NCBI RefSeq assembly: GCF_003573695.1
Contig: NC_039358.1
Coordinates: 16,430,637 to 16,494,636 of the forward strand
Direction of reading: 5' to 3'
Source of the DNA: Papaver somniferum
Lineage: Eukaryota; Streptophyta; Magnoliopsida; Ranunculales; Papaveraceae
DNA length: 64,000 nt
This document shows positions 1 through 9,954 of the stretch, one piece after another. How positions within the stretch are numbered: the first letter of the stretch is position 1; each line of letters opens with the position of its first letter. Both the position numbers and the translations under genes were made by a program. The notes under the pieces were generated by a model. That model made no database searches, was not told the DNA's origin, and saw only the letters and a list, made by a program, of their open reading frames with translations.

Positions 1-1
1 T

Positions 2-851
2 GACCATAGATCTAGTTTAGGCATAGCCAACCGATTTAAGCGTCTCTTTCTTGATTCTAAAGACAAAACCAATGAGTTAAGAACCAAAATTAGCGGTCTC
101 ATAGATGATAAGGATCGCATCTTTGATCAAGGTGCTAAGGATTTGGCGAAATTCCAAGAGACTCTTCTTGAAGTTCAACTTGAACGATTTGAAGCTAGCC
201 GCAAGAACATCGAACTCTGCGAAAGGGAGAATCAAATTCGTTCTCGTCTTCTTATAAATAATGAGGATGAATTTGTTTGGGATGCGAAAATCTTAGATGA
301 TGCCAGAAAAGATTTAGGTGTAAATGTTAGTCTCCAAGTTGAGCAAACAACCTTGATTAGAGGTATGATTTCTGACAGAGAAGGTTACTAACTGCTCTTC
401 TTTACTAATCTTTTGCTTCTTATGAATTTTCATCAAGTTAATAATTAATTGTCTTTTGCTCGCAGATTTTGAAAGTAGATATCGTGAAAAGATTGAGGAA
501 CTCGAAGCTGAAAAGGAGGAACTCGCGAAGAATCTTTCTTCTCGCAACGACAAGTATTCTAGATTAAAGAATCAAATCAAGATCACTATTGCGAATTTTA
601 AGAATGATGCTATGCATTTTCGCAATCAAATTATCCAGATGGTTTGTGACGATCATAATATCCCTCATTATGATTATCCTTGTCTCTTGGAAGAGATCCC
701 ACAGAATACTCCCAGTCTGATTATTTCTGATAGCGAAGCTGATGATGAAGAATCTGATGGTGATGAAGGTTCTGATGGTGATGAAGATTCTGACGCAGAC
801 GAAGAAGGGAACAAGTCTGATGAAGATAATGAAGGATCAACTAAGAAGTAG
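2..851 (+). CDS. Antisense coiled-coil/acidic-tail ORF of element T, partial, two exons
   Basis: The frame is open from base 2, so the 5' end is outside the window. A plant-type intron ends with the acceptor TTTTGCTCGCAG at 465. Two donors keep the frame, GT at 363 and GT at 384, both phase 1; I cannot choose between them. Exon 2 (466-851) starts DFESRYREK and ends at a TAG. Both exons are rich in charged heptad-like sequence, consistent with a coiled coil. The last 45 or so residues are almost only Asp, Glu and Ser, with a repeated SDGDE unit. No enzymatic motif is visible. It lies antisense to gag-protease and 1.5 kb beyond it, where Tat-group elements keep their extra antisense ORF. Some of those ORFs resemble plant-mobile-domain proteins; the part seen here would be only the C-terminal tail. 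A host gene flanking a truncated element is the alternative. Confidence 0.6.
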
Positions 852-1244
852 TCTTTGTTTCTTTCTTTGATTCTCTGTAATACTTGTACATTTATTCCTT
901 CTTTTCGTATATTTGTGTTTCTTTTATTTTGACCTGCATTCATTAAAAAAATTATTCCTTGCAATACAGTTAATCAATATAATCATTAATTTTTGAATCT
1001 TTCAGTAAATCTATCATATGGAGACAAATAACATTTTCTAATTTCATTCATTCCCATACTTGCCTCTGTTATTTGTGCCCAAATGAGAGATTTTATAAAT
1101 TTTTCTTATTTTATGCCTCAATTTCACAGTTAATTATGTATAACTTCGCAATCTTATGCGAAGTGAATTTTGATTCTTTTCAAAATCTCATTCCTGTGTG
1201 GTCTTATTTTGCCTTCCTAATTAAAGGTCTTATTATGCCACCTC

Positions 1245-1560
1245 TTGTCATTGCGACAAAATTGCAGGGCGTTCTTGCACTTTCATGCAAAAATCCATTG
1301 ATCTTGCCTTAACTTTTTCTTTTGTATTGTGGCCTCTTCAGGAATGTTGCGACAATATGACAGGCATAAATATTCTTGCGAAAATAAAGCCCCATGACAT
1401 TGCCTTCTTGCGACGAAATCGCAGGACGTCTTCGCACTTTCATGCGAAAACCCATTGATCTCGTCTTATCTTTTTCTTTTGTATTATTGCCTCTTCAGGA
1501 TTGTTGCACAAATATGACAAGCCTTAATACCCTTGCGAGTAAAAAGCCTCATGACATTTG
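1245..1560. repeat. Two tandem units of about 157 bp
   Basis: The word TTTCATGC recurs at 1281 and 1438. The surrounding text (a GCGAC-containing lead, CAGG, CCATTGATCT, TTTTCTTTTGTATT, CCTCTTCAGGA, AATATGACA) repeats in the same order with scattered changes. A third unit may begin near 1555 but fades out. Tandem arrays between polymerase and 3' LTR are common in Tat-group elements. Confidence 0.7.
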
Positions 1561-1575
1561 CGTCTTAAGACACTT

Positions 1576-2130
1576 ATCAGCTCCCTAATGGAGGGTGCCG
1601 CCCTTATCTCCCCCCTGGTTGCCCCTTCAAGGAGGCGTACTTCTACCATACAAGGTTAGCTCCTCCCATCCAGTCTTAACAACAACCAGTTGTTTTCGCA
1701 GCCTCTTATCCCTTTTACCTATAGGGCTTATGGTTACGAGACTGCACCCTAAGTGGGGTTTTCTTCAGGCCGAGTGCAGTATAAGTCAAGACTTGTCAAG
1801 AATGGCAAAGTACGCGTCAAACGTCCCTGGAACTCTTGACTCAACCGTGTACCTCGACGCCTTGATCAGATCTGCACTCCTTGGGAGAGTCCTTATTACC
1901 TTAGTCGCCCAATCTAAGTCATATGCTTAAGCTGAGAATCCAAGGTGCCTCTCCCGAATGGGCTTTATTGACCCCAAATATCCATGACTCAGGTTCCGGT
2001 GGCGGTGTAGCCTTTCCCTGAGCCATGCAACAGGTACCCCCTTATATGACGTAATTTAGGTCTCACATTTGCCTCTTGAGAAATTGCATTCGCGAACTAG
2101 GGTGTACGCCATAAAGGTTTGCCCCTTTCT
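1576..2130. other. G+C-richer noncoding block, probably a conserved Tat-group 3' segment
   Basis: The composition changes sharply from the AT-rich flanks. The only open frame (1595-1930) has no recognisable protein content. From memory, similar blocks (the TCTAAGTCATATGC and GTGTACCTCGACGCC neighbourhoods) occur in the 3' noncoding region of Tat-group elements in distant eudicots. I could not test this. Confidence 0.4.
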
Positions 2131-2404
2131 CTTTTGTCATTTTTCTCCGATTGTCTTCTGTAAAATTCATTATCTCTGCGAGAGTCTCGCACATCATCAT
2201 ATTGTATTTGGATTTCGCAATCTCAATTTCGTCATTCAATAAAATGTATTTTTGAGAATTTTACTTATTGCGAGAGTGTCGCAACAACTTAATAATTCAT
2301 ACATTTCTTGTTTTTATTACGTTTGCCATCCTCTGCTTCTTTATTATTTTCTGCTACTGCTTCCTCGGTAATGGTATGTTCATCATTTTTATTCTGAACT
2401 AGCA

Positions 2405-3520
2405 TTAGTTTTGCAACATCGCTTCTTCTTTTCTTTCGATTGCATCCACCATCAACCTCTCACTTCTCTGTGTATCTTTGATTTTGTGTCGCCAGTTTTC
2501 CTTCTTGTTTGCTCTTCCTTCGCAAGATTCTATCTCAGTTTCGTAACACCTCTTTCCTTTAACCAAATCTCCCTTTATGATTCCTACACCGCTGGGGTGA
2601 GGGAGTTTGATGCACTGGTGGAAAGTTGAAGCTACACCTATAATCCCATGTAGCCAAGGTCGACCAATTAACGCATTTTAGGGTGATTCTACATCAACGA
2701 CACAGAATAATATTTCGGAAGATATTTCCTTCAATGGAATTCGCATAGTAACCTCCCCTTTAGGATTGTTAGCAGTACTATTAAAACCATATATCTTATA
2801 TGTTGATGGTATAAGATCATCATCTCTTCCTCCCATAGTTTTATAAGTATGATAAAATAAGATGTTCACAGAGCTTCCAGTATCGATTAGAATTCTATTA
2901 ATTGCCCATGAATCTTCAGCTTCATCATCCTCATCTTCTTTCGGTTTTGGATTAATTTCTAATTTTACTACCAATGGATTATCATGCACCTCTTCACCTT
3001 TGGGAATCTCTTCTACGGTAAAATAAATGATCTGTTTCTGCCATTCCTCTAGTGGCGAGATTTTCGCAATATTCATAATTTCTCTTCCATCGTTATCTCT
3101 TGCGAACACTCTACTCAAAACATTGTCATGAAAATCTTCGATTGTCTTATATGAATGTACGATAGAGTGACAAAATAGATTCTTTGCTTTTGCACCAACT
3201 TCTATGAAGAATGTTTCCTTCTTTTTCGTTGTGTTTACTTTGTGATGCTCTGGTGGTGGTGGCAATGGTTGAGATTGTGGGTGCCCTACCAAAAAATGGT
3301 TTAGTTTTCCTTGATCTATCATTCTCAAAATAATTCTTTTTACATTTCTGCAATCATTTGTTGTATGTCCATGAAAATGATGGTAAGAACAAAACTCATG
3401 GCTTCTGTGGTTTGGAGGCGGTTCCGTTCCCATGTTCCATGGTGTTGGTATATTCTCCATCAAAATTATAGCTTCCCATATTTTCTCCACACTTGCATTT
3501 AGAGGTGGCATCTTGATTTC
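2405..3520 (-). pseudogene. Zinc-knuckle and aspartic protease region of element T, one internal stop
   Basis: This is the same frame as the upstream gag, which ends at the TAA just before it. A His-containing knuckle, CSYHHFHGHTTNDC, lies about residues 41-54 counted from the ATG at 3511. The retropepsin active site DTGSS is at about residues 210-214 in the context RILIDTGSSVNILF. Downstream the frame meets a TAA at 2678-2680, where relatives have a Tyr codon, and then runs on as NALIGRPWLHGI...FHQCIKLPH, the usual end of a Tat protease, to a stop at 2405-2407. No reverse transcriptase follows. Retropepsin would cleave the Gag-Pol polyprotein in the virus-like particle; this copy could be read only with suppression of both stops. 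Confidence 0.8.
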
Positions 3521-4852
3521 TTACCATATTACCTTGTGACCTCCTTGTCCTCTATTATAGTTTTGTCTTTGACCTCCATAAGTTTCTTGTGGTTGATCGA
3601 GTCTTTGAATCTTGTTATTGCCACCACGATTGTAGAAATTTCTTTCTCTTTCATACTCCTCTTGATCTCGGATTCCCATAGCCACCAGTTTCTGTTGATT
3701 GTTACCCGTCACCTTCTCTTGTTGTACTTGCGAAGTATTCGATACTGTGTTTATTAGCTTGAGTAATAAACTTGCATTTGAGTTGGTGTTCGCAACTGGA
3801 TATGATTCTATTTCATTTTTCCTTTCCTCTAGAGCAATGTATTCTTCTTGAAGTTCTCGCAATTCAGTCATTGTGATCGTATTCTTGACTCTGAAAATTT
3901 GGATATACAATAGGTTTGTTGCAAACATAGAATTGATAAATGATAATATAAGATATCTCTCATCTACACGGCCATCCATTTCGCTACACATAGTTCTCCA
4001 TCTTTTAGTCAGGTGTTTCAAACTTTCGCCAGTCATCTGTTTTAATCCAAACACATCTTCTATACCAGGTCGCGAAGAATTATTACTTATATATGCCCCT
4101 AGGAATGTAGTCTGCAAATGATTGAAGGATGTTATTATATTCTTTGGTAGACCTTCAAACCATTTTAACGCCTCTCTTGTTAAGCTGGATGCGAAATATT
4201 TGCACAATACGTCATCATGATTTTCCCATTGCAACATGCACCTCACATAGGCTTTAATGTGTTGAATTGCACAAGTTGTTCCGTCAAAAATGCTGGTTAA
4301 TGCGGGCAAATTGCATTTCGGTGGTATTCCTCCTAATTGTACTTCCCTTGTAAATGGAGTTTTCGCAGCTTCTTCTATTGCTTCATCCAATTGTCTTCTG
4401 CCTACTTCTCCTCTATTATTTAGCATTCCTCTCATTTCTTCTAATTCTTTCAAAATTTGTTTATTTACACCTGAATTTTGGTCCATTGGTCTTTTTAATT
4501 TCGCCTCTCTTCTTCTGCGTTCATGTCTTTCTTCTCTCGCGAAATTTTGCATTTCTTCGAGAATTATTCCTTCATCTGCTTCTTGATTTCTCTCTACCTG
4601 TCTATGGTTTCTAGTTTGCTGCTCTTCTTCTACTTCTTCTGCCAAATTTGATTGCCAAGTGTGTATACTCACCCTATCATAATCTGTATTCCTACCTTGT
4701 ACTAGTATTTGTTGAATTGGTGGTTGAATTTGATTTTCTCTATTACTTCTCATTCTAGTAGATTCTCCCATTTCACTTCTTTCTTTCCCAGCAATTCTCT
4801 TGCTTCTTCTAACAGTAGTCAGTTGTTCGGATGTATTTCTTCTTCTAGCCAT
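3521..4852 (-). CDS. gag: Gag of element T (Ty3/Gypsy, Retrotrans_gag family)
   Basis: This 443-residue frame begins at an ATG about 115 bases after the primer-binding site. The N-terminal third is basic and charged (MARRRNTSEQL, then many Arg and Glu). The Retrotrans_gag core sits about residues 180-300, with the familiar YFASSLTREALKWFEGLP and TFLGAYISN strings. The C-terminal tail is Arg/Gly/Asn-rich and probably binds RNA. Gag forms the cytoplasmic virus-like particle in which reverse transcription occurs. The frame ends in a TAA at 3521-3523, but the same frame continues directly into the knuckle and protease, so the stop is either a mutation or a suppressible gag-pol boundary. Confidence 0.85.
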   Translation of the reverse strand: MARRRNTSEQLTTVRRSKRIAGKERSEMGESTRMRSNRENQIQPPIQQILVQGRNTDYDRVSIHTWQSNLAEEVEEEQQTRNHRQVERNQEADEGIILEEMQNFAREERHERRRREAKLKRPMDQNSGVNKQILKELEEMRGMLNNRGEVGRRQLDEAIEEAAKTPFTREVQLGGIPPKCNLPALTSIFDGTTCAIQHIKAYVRCMLQWENHDDVLCKYFASSLTREALKWFEGLPKNIITSFNHLQTTFLGAYISNNSSRPGIEDVFGLKQMTGESLKHLTKRWRTMCSEMDGRVDERYLILSFINSMFATNLLYIQIFRVKNTITMTELRELQEEYIALEERKNEIESYPVANTNSNASLLLKLINTVSNTSQVQQEKVTGNNQQKLVAMGIRDQEEYERERNFYNRGGNNKIQRLDQPQETYGGQRQNYNRGQGGHKVIW

Positions 4853-4965
4853 TTCTTCAATGTTAACAATATTGCAAGAAATTATGTAAAATTCTTAATC
4901 AATCACTCTAAATCTTCACAAATCTCAATATTAATCTTCAGCTTTTTCTAGAATAATCTTCAATA

Positions 4966-4985
4966 CGTCCCTGTTTCTAGCGCCA
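4966..4985 (-). other. Primer-binding site of element T
   Basis: In the sense direction, TGGCGCTAGAAACAGGGACG begins 9 bases after the end of the LTR. It starts with the TGG expected opposite a tRNA CCA end and resembles the TGGCGCTAGAA-type sites of Tat-group Gypsy elements. Confidence 0.6.
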
Positions 4986-4994
4986 TTATATAGT

Positions 4995-5460
4995 TGCAGG
5001 AAATCCTACATTACACCCCTCATATGATTTCATTATTACTCAACTCATTTTTAGATTTAAACTCTTAATTTTATTGATCAATCTTTGAATATTCTTACAA
5101 GAAAAAGATAAAGGAATCAAGAATGACCTCTGCTCTAGACTTTCTCTCTCATATTTACTTGTTTCTTACTCAAAAAAGATCTCTCCTCTTCCTTTACAAC
5201 TGAACGACTATTTATAGGGAAATACATAGTGGATGACAGCTAATCTGTCCTTTATTTTCGGAAATAACTTGCGATATTCTCGCCACCTTACAAATCTTAA
5301 TCTCGCAAACTCTCTAATTTTCGCAGGACCATCACATCTTTCTCATTATTTTAGCTGACGTCGTTTATTATATCATTTCTGAAATTATTCTGCGACGCTG
5401 TTGTGTTGTGTTGTTGATAATTTCGCTAAGATATTATTGTTGCGAGATTCTGATCCTACA
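4995..5460 (-). mobile_element. 5' LTR of element T (466 bp)
   Basis: Sense ends are TGTAGGATC and TTTCCTGCA, giving a 7-base terminal inverted repeat with one mismatch. The inner end is followed by the primer-binding site. The outer end abuts P1 LTR sequence at 5461. A TATA-like motif lies inside. Confidence 0.8.
5209..5216 (-). promoter_or_regulatory. TATA box in the LTR of element T
   Basis: TATAAATA in the sense direction, within the LTR and about 245 bases from its outer end, in the position expected for the U3 promoter. Confidence 0.5.
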
Positions 5461-6183
5461 TAAAAAGTAATCACAAACATCTTCATCTCATCGTTTGTGA
5501 TTCCGTAACATCTTGTTTCGCTACCATACGATTAAAATTGTTGTGAGGTGATTGATTAATTTAGGCTGTTATTCGGGAATATAAGACCGGATTATCAATT
5601 GGTTCTTGTTCGCCTTGATTATTATAAAAAGACGGAACAAAAACTTTAGGGTTTTTCTGTGGGAGACAGATTGATCCTTTTACTTGTCTGTGTGAGACAA
5701 ATTTGTTTATTGTTAAAGCCTGCGATTTTGGGTCGTAACAACTGTTAGTTGTGGGTGAGATCAGCTAAGGCAATCAAGTGCGCAGTATCCTACTGGGATC
5801 AGAGGCGTAAGGAGTACAACTGTACCTTGGATCAGTGGGAGACTGATTGGGGTTCAACTATAGTCCAGTCCGAAGTTAGCGTGGAGTAGGCTAGTGTCTG
5901 TAGTGGCTTAATACAGTGTGTATTCAATCTGGACTAAGTCCCGGGGTTTTTCTGCATTTGCGGTTTCCTCGTTAACAAAATTCTGGTGTTTGTGTTATTT
6001 CCATTCCACATTATATTTGTTTATATAATTGAAATATCACAGGTTGTGCGTTGTTCAATCAATTAGAATATCTAACCTTTTGGTTGTTGATTTAAATTGA
6101 TTGACACTTGGATATTGGTCTTTGGTACCATCCAGATTGCTAAGCGAAATATTGGGTGGTGTTGTTAGACCCCCGCTTTTTCA
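5461..6183 (+). mobile_element. 5' LTR of Copia element P1, 5'-truncated by element T
   Basis: It aligns with the P2 LTR from about 50213 onward. P1 lacks about 90 bases near 6134, where the P2 text around 50891-50987 is missing. It ends TTTTTCA directly before ATTGGTATCAGAGC. The upstream half of the LTR, including U3, is not in the window because T is inserted here. Confidence 0.85.
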
Positions 6184-6185
6184 AT

Positions 6186-6197
6186 TGGTATCAGAGC
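6186..6197 (+). other. Primer-binding site of P1 (initiator-Met tRNA)
   Basis: TGGTATCAGAGC is the canonical Copia primer site, complementary to the 3' end of initiator methionine tRNA. It starts two bases after the LTR. Confidence 0.95.
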
Positions 6198-6249
6198 AGG
6201 CAAACACGTTCAAGACTTTACAAGTCTGTGTTTGTAGAGATCTGACTCT

Positions 6250-6804
6250 ATGGACAGAGGTGTTATCTCTATTAACGTACCACCAGTCTTCGATAGCTCT
6301 AATTACTTATGGTGGAAAATTGCTATGCGAGCTTTTCTTCAAGCACGTGATTTTCAATCATGGGTATATATTGTTAATGGCTATGATGGTCCCGTTGTGG
6401 AAGTTGGAGATGTAAACATTCCCAAGAATATTGGTGAATACAGTCCTGCCGAGATACTTGCTGCAAAGCAAAACTCCGACGATTTGAATGCCATCATACA
6501 TGCCATTACCCCAAATCTTCAGCACCATGTGTCTAATTGCACTAGGTCTAAGGATGCTTGGGATATTTTAGAAATCGTATTTGAAGGTAACTCCAGTGAA
6601 AAGGAAGCTAGGCTTCAAAACCTTAATTCCGATTGGGAGAACCTTCGTATGGCAGATGAAGATACATTTGATGAGTTTAATCACAAAGTGTCTGAAATTG
6701 TTAATGCATCTTTTGCAATGGGTAAGACTATTCCTGAAAAGGACATTGTGATGAAAATTCTCAAATCGCTGCCATCTAGATACGAGTCTAAGAAGCATGC
6801 CATC
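6250..6804 (+). pseudogene. gag: P1 gag, N-terminal part (UBN2/Copia gag), cut by solo LTR S
   Basis: It begins MDRGVISINVPPVF, 53 bases after the primer site. The UBN2/gag-polypeptide core is clear: SNYLWWKIAMRAFLQARDF, a conserved region around HHVSNCTRSKDAWDIL, and KEARLQNLNSDWENLRM. The frame is intact for about 185 residues and is then broken by the insertion at 6805. The coding sequence resumes at 10382, after one copy of the CCATC duplication. The uninterrupted counterpart is P2 at 51102. The combination with a downstream zinc knuckle resembles Sirevirus-type Copia gag. Confidence 0.85.
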
Positions 6805-7254
6805 TGTAGATGGTGGATTTTCGACAAGGGCTAAAATCGTAAACTCATAATTATACGAAGCTCTGATCCAGCAATAAGACGTGAGTATTGAGACACGGGT
6901 CTCTCATCGAACTCTCAACGGAGAGTACTTTCTCTCAGAGTAAATTTAGATATGTAGCCTCACGACTTGACAATGGCATATCTCATGAATACTGAACACT
7001 TTCAGTGATTATTTCTATATAGTATCACGAGATGGACGGCTCCTAGACAGCTTGCTCTACTAGTATAGAGCGATAACGTCTTCATGAACAAATAACGAGT
7101 TTACCCTGACTATATAAAGGATATGACTTACCGACAAGCTCATATCGGGATAATTAATGCTCATAGACAGCGTACTCTGCTAGTATAGAGCCACAAAGTT
7201 AATTATTCCTAATTAAGATTAATTCTGCCGTGATAGTCACTACAGAATTCCCAG

Positions 7255-7680
7255 AATAATCTATTATTGCTCCTATTCCATGGTCGAATCCACGATTGGT
7301 CCCATGTAATGGCAATAACAATTGCTCTTATTCCATGGTCGAATCCACGACTGGTCCTATGGAATGGCAATAAACAATTGTTCTAATTCTATGATCGAAT
7401 CCACGGCTTGATCTCATAGAATAGCAATAACTATATTATCTCATTACTCCGATTTCATGATCGAATACACAACGGGTCTCATAAATGGTAATAGATAAAT
7501 CTTAATTACTCCGATTCTATGGTCGAATCTACGATCCCATGGATTGGTAATGCTCACTTTATTATTCTGAATTCGTAGTCGAATCCTCAGCTAATCTTAT
7601 GAATTAATAATAAACATCTTATTACTCAGTTTTGTGAATTATTCTCCACCGAATTCCACAATTAGTAATAAATAATCAAC
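7255..7680. repeat. Tandem array of about seven 56-66-bp hairpin units in solo LTR S
   Basis: The word TCGAATCCACG or a variant recurs near 7281, 7337, 7393, 7459, 7520 and 7577, with a decayed unit near 7640. Each unit is itself a dyad: ATTGC...TATTCCATGG on the left and CCTATGGAATGGCAAT on the right of a roughly 17-base loop. The outer arms vary between units, but left and right arms of the same unit often change together. Confidence 0.8.
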
Positions 7681-7849
7681 AACTGGGCCTCTGAGATACC
7701 TCTAAGTAAGCCCCGATTCAAATGGTGAAGGTGTATTCAACGACGATACACTAACAGTCACCGCACGAACGAGTATTTCAAAAATACAACGAAACGATGA
7801 ACCTATGCAAAATAGAGAAGAAAATAATAAATAATTAAAAATATTGACC

Positions 7850-8690
7850 AGGGTGCTGGGAGCAAGGACACACAACCGACCAACCGTGTCTTGGTCAATC
7901 CCACGCCAGTTTTATATTTTTAATGCATTTTTATTATTTTCCATGATTTGATGAAAATTCTCTCATTTTATCAAATCTCCTTCGTCTCGAGGAAACTCCT
8001 CGGTTTCATGGTACTTACATAAATCCATAAAAAATAATATAAAATTAAGTAAAGGAGTGTGGGGCGTGACCATTGGCCAACCGGCCATGCCTTGGTCCTA
8101 ACCGTTCCCACACCCCACGGTTCCTTATTATTTTATTATTATTATTTCTCTAATTTCATGAAAAAAACTCCTTGATTTCATGGTATTTTGCACAAATCAT
8201 CAAATAATAATAAAATAAAATAAAATATGAAAACTTGTGGGACCGGGCCTTGGCCGGACGGCCATGCCCTAGCCGGTCCCACATGCCCCTTTGTTTTATT
8301 ATTTTATTATTAGTTTTCCTTGAATTCATCAAATTCCTTGATTTCATGGTATTTCTCTCAAATTAGGAAAAATTCCCTCAAATCATCAAAAATACCTAAA
8401 ATATATTAAAAAATTATGAAAAACTCGTGGGACCGGTCCAAGCCGGCCGTCCATGCCTTCCACGGTCCCACACGCCCTTGTTTTTATTATTTTAATATTT
8501 TTTGCTTCCTTGAACTCATGAAAACTCCTTCAATTCATGGAAACTCCCTAAATTCATCAAATTTCTCAAAATTCATGAATTTTTCATAAAATCATCAAAA
8601 TATTATAAATTAAGGAAAAAGCACCACGAGACCGTGGTCACGACCGGCCGACCATGCCTTGACCACGGCGGTCACAAGCATCCTCATTCC
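7850..8690. repeat. Five GC-rich dyad cores spaced about 180 bp apart in AT-rich DNA
   Basis: Cores lie near 7850-7905, 8058-8115, 8235-8290, 8425-8475 and 8622-8680. Each holds outer arms like GTGGGACCGG and CCGGTCCCAC around an inner GGCCGGACGGCC-type dyad containing CCATGCC. The linkers are AT-rich and repeat the phrase TTTCATGGTATTT. The symmetry is retained while the sequence drifts between units. Confidence 0.7.
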
Positions 8691-9946
8691 TTATTTTATA
8701 ATTATTTTTCATCATCTCATGGTGTTTTCCTCAGTTTCGTCGAAACCCTAATTTTGGTATATTTTCTCGAATGGATGCTCAATTGCACACCAGAAAATAT
8801 CAAAATTCTTAGGACTGAGATGCGGACGCCTTGGGGACACGAGCACGCTATCTTGACCGACCAAGATTGGATCTTTGGCTCACGGAAGCCGGTCCCATCA
8901 ATTTTCACAGTTTTGACCTAATTTGCACAATTGCTCGTATCAGGTCCAAAACTCTCCCAAACACTTTGGATTTTCATGAAGTGATCGTCAGGTGGTCATG
9001 GGACAAGACAGGGCCGGTTTCATGACTCCATGATCGGTCCCTCGCCTCGTCATAATTAATTAGGTTTTCTCACCTAAGGCTCAGACGAGCATTTTTGAAT
9101 AAATGATTAAGCCAGCATTTAATCATTCTTCCACCAACAAATCGTCAACTCTTCAGGAGTTCTTCGTATTTGCTCACGTGAGCATATGGACACTACATGG
9201 TTGATCCGCAGTCCCATGTAGTCGCTCCCTCCTTCGTCCCATGGTTGAAATTCTGACGAACCATGAATTGATCATCAATTGATCAAATTAGGGTTTGAAT
9301 CCAAGGATCATCATTCCAGATTCTAACCTTAATAATTTTACGACGACCTCATGGTCATTAATTTTATTAATTATGCTCGGTTCAACGACCAGTATTCTAA
9401 TTAATATTTTTGGTACGCTGCCAATAATCCATCAGATGAGCAACACATGCTCAGACAATCAAATATTCAACAATTCATCACATGAGCAACAATTGATAAG
9501 ATGATAAATATTTGCTCAAACCAAGGGATATTGGTTCAACAATCAATATTCAACGATCCACCGAATGAGAAATACTTGCTCACTTCATCGTAAGAACTAT
9601 ACCTCTGTCTCATGACATGTTCAACTCAGCAACTACATGGACTCATCGTCCCATCAAACCACGAAGTCATTAATTGACTAACAAACCACGAGACGTCAAT
9701 CGTGTCACTTGGGGGGATATCACTTAGGGTTTTGGTCTGGCGGTCTACGTCACGTGTGTTCAAACACACGATGGAATGTGAGCAAGTCGTGCAATCAGTT
9801 GAAGGAATTCACGAGGTAGTGGGTGGAAAATCGACCAAGTCTCCACACGTTGAGTAACTGGTTTCAAACACGATCTCCACTTCCTCACTCCTCGATTTCA
9901 TCAACTGTCACACTTCATGGAAGCATGGTGTCTAAAATTCCAGCAA

Positions 9947-9954
9947 TATAAATA
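9947..9954 (+). promoter_or_regulatory. TATA box of solo LTR S
   Basis: TATAAATA about 420 bases before the end of the LTR. The related LTR I has the same octamer at 59731, about 380 bases before its end. Confidence 0.5.

Larger units (their letters stand above)
852..2404. other. Noncoding region of element T between protease and antisense ORF
   Basis: No credible coding frame is seen here on either strand. The region holds an AT-rich stretch (852-1240), two tandem units (1245-1560), a G+C-richer block (1576-2130) and a spacer (2131-2404) rich in the TTGCGA/TCGCAA words that also pepper the rest of element T. In an autonomous Tat element about 3 kb of polymerase genes would come before this region, so a deletion or a non-autonomous design is implied. 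Confidence 0.5.
1..5460 (-). mobile_element. Element T: Tat-lineage Ty3/Gypsy retrotransposon, 5' part, non-autonomous or deleted
   Basis: Read on the minus strand the order is: 466-bp 5' LTR (5460-4995), primer-binding site, gag, protease, about 1.5 kb of noncoding DNA, then an antisense coiled-coil ORF. The 3' LTR lies beyond the left edge. Reverse transcriptase, RNase H and integrase should follow the protease but are absent. An extra ORF antisense to gag-pol in the 3' region is a described trait of Tat-group elements such as Retand and Grande, so I assign this group. T inserted into the 5' LTR of Copia element P1: the P1 LTR resumes at 5461 and matches the P2 LTR from about 50213. The other copy of the target duplication is outside the window. 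The lineage call is by inference. Confidence 0.75.

Noticed and set aside
1595..1930. 111-codon open frame
   Set aside because: It has no recognisable protein features and lies in a noncoding block of a Tat-type element. The frame seems fortuitous.
2411..2629. Plus-strand ORF of 72 codons
   Set aside because: It is antisense to the protease tail of element T, which is the supported frame.
6186..6197. tRNA-like sequence
   Set aside because: Only the 12 bases complementary to initiator-Met tRNA are present; this is a primer-binding site, not a tRNA gene. The same holds at 37047, 51038 and 63007.
7255..8690. Regularly spaced repeats that could look like a CRISPR array
   Set aside because: This is plant nuclear DNA. 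The units are degenerate hairpins without constant repeats and unique spacers, and they lie in a solo LTR with target duplications.
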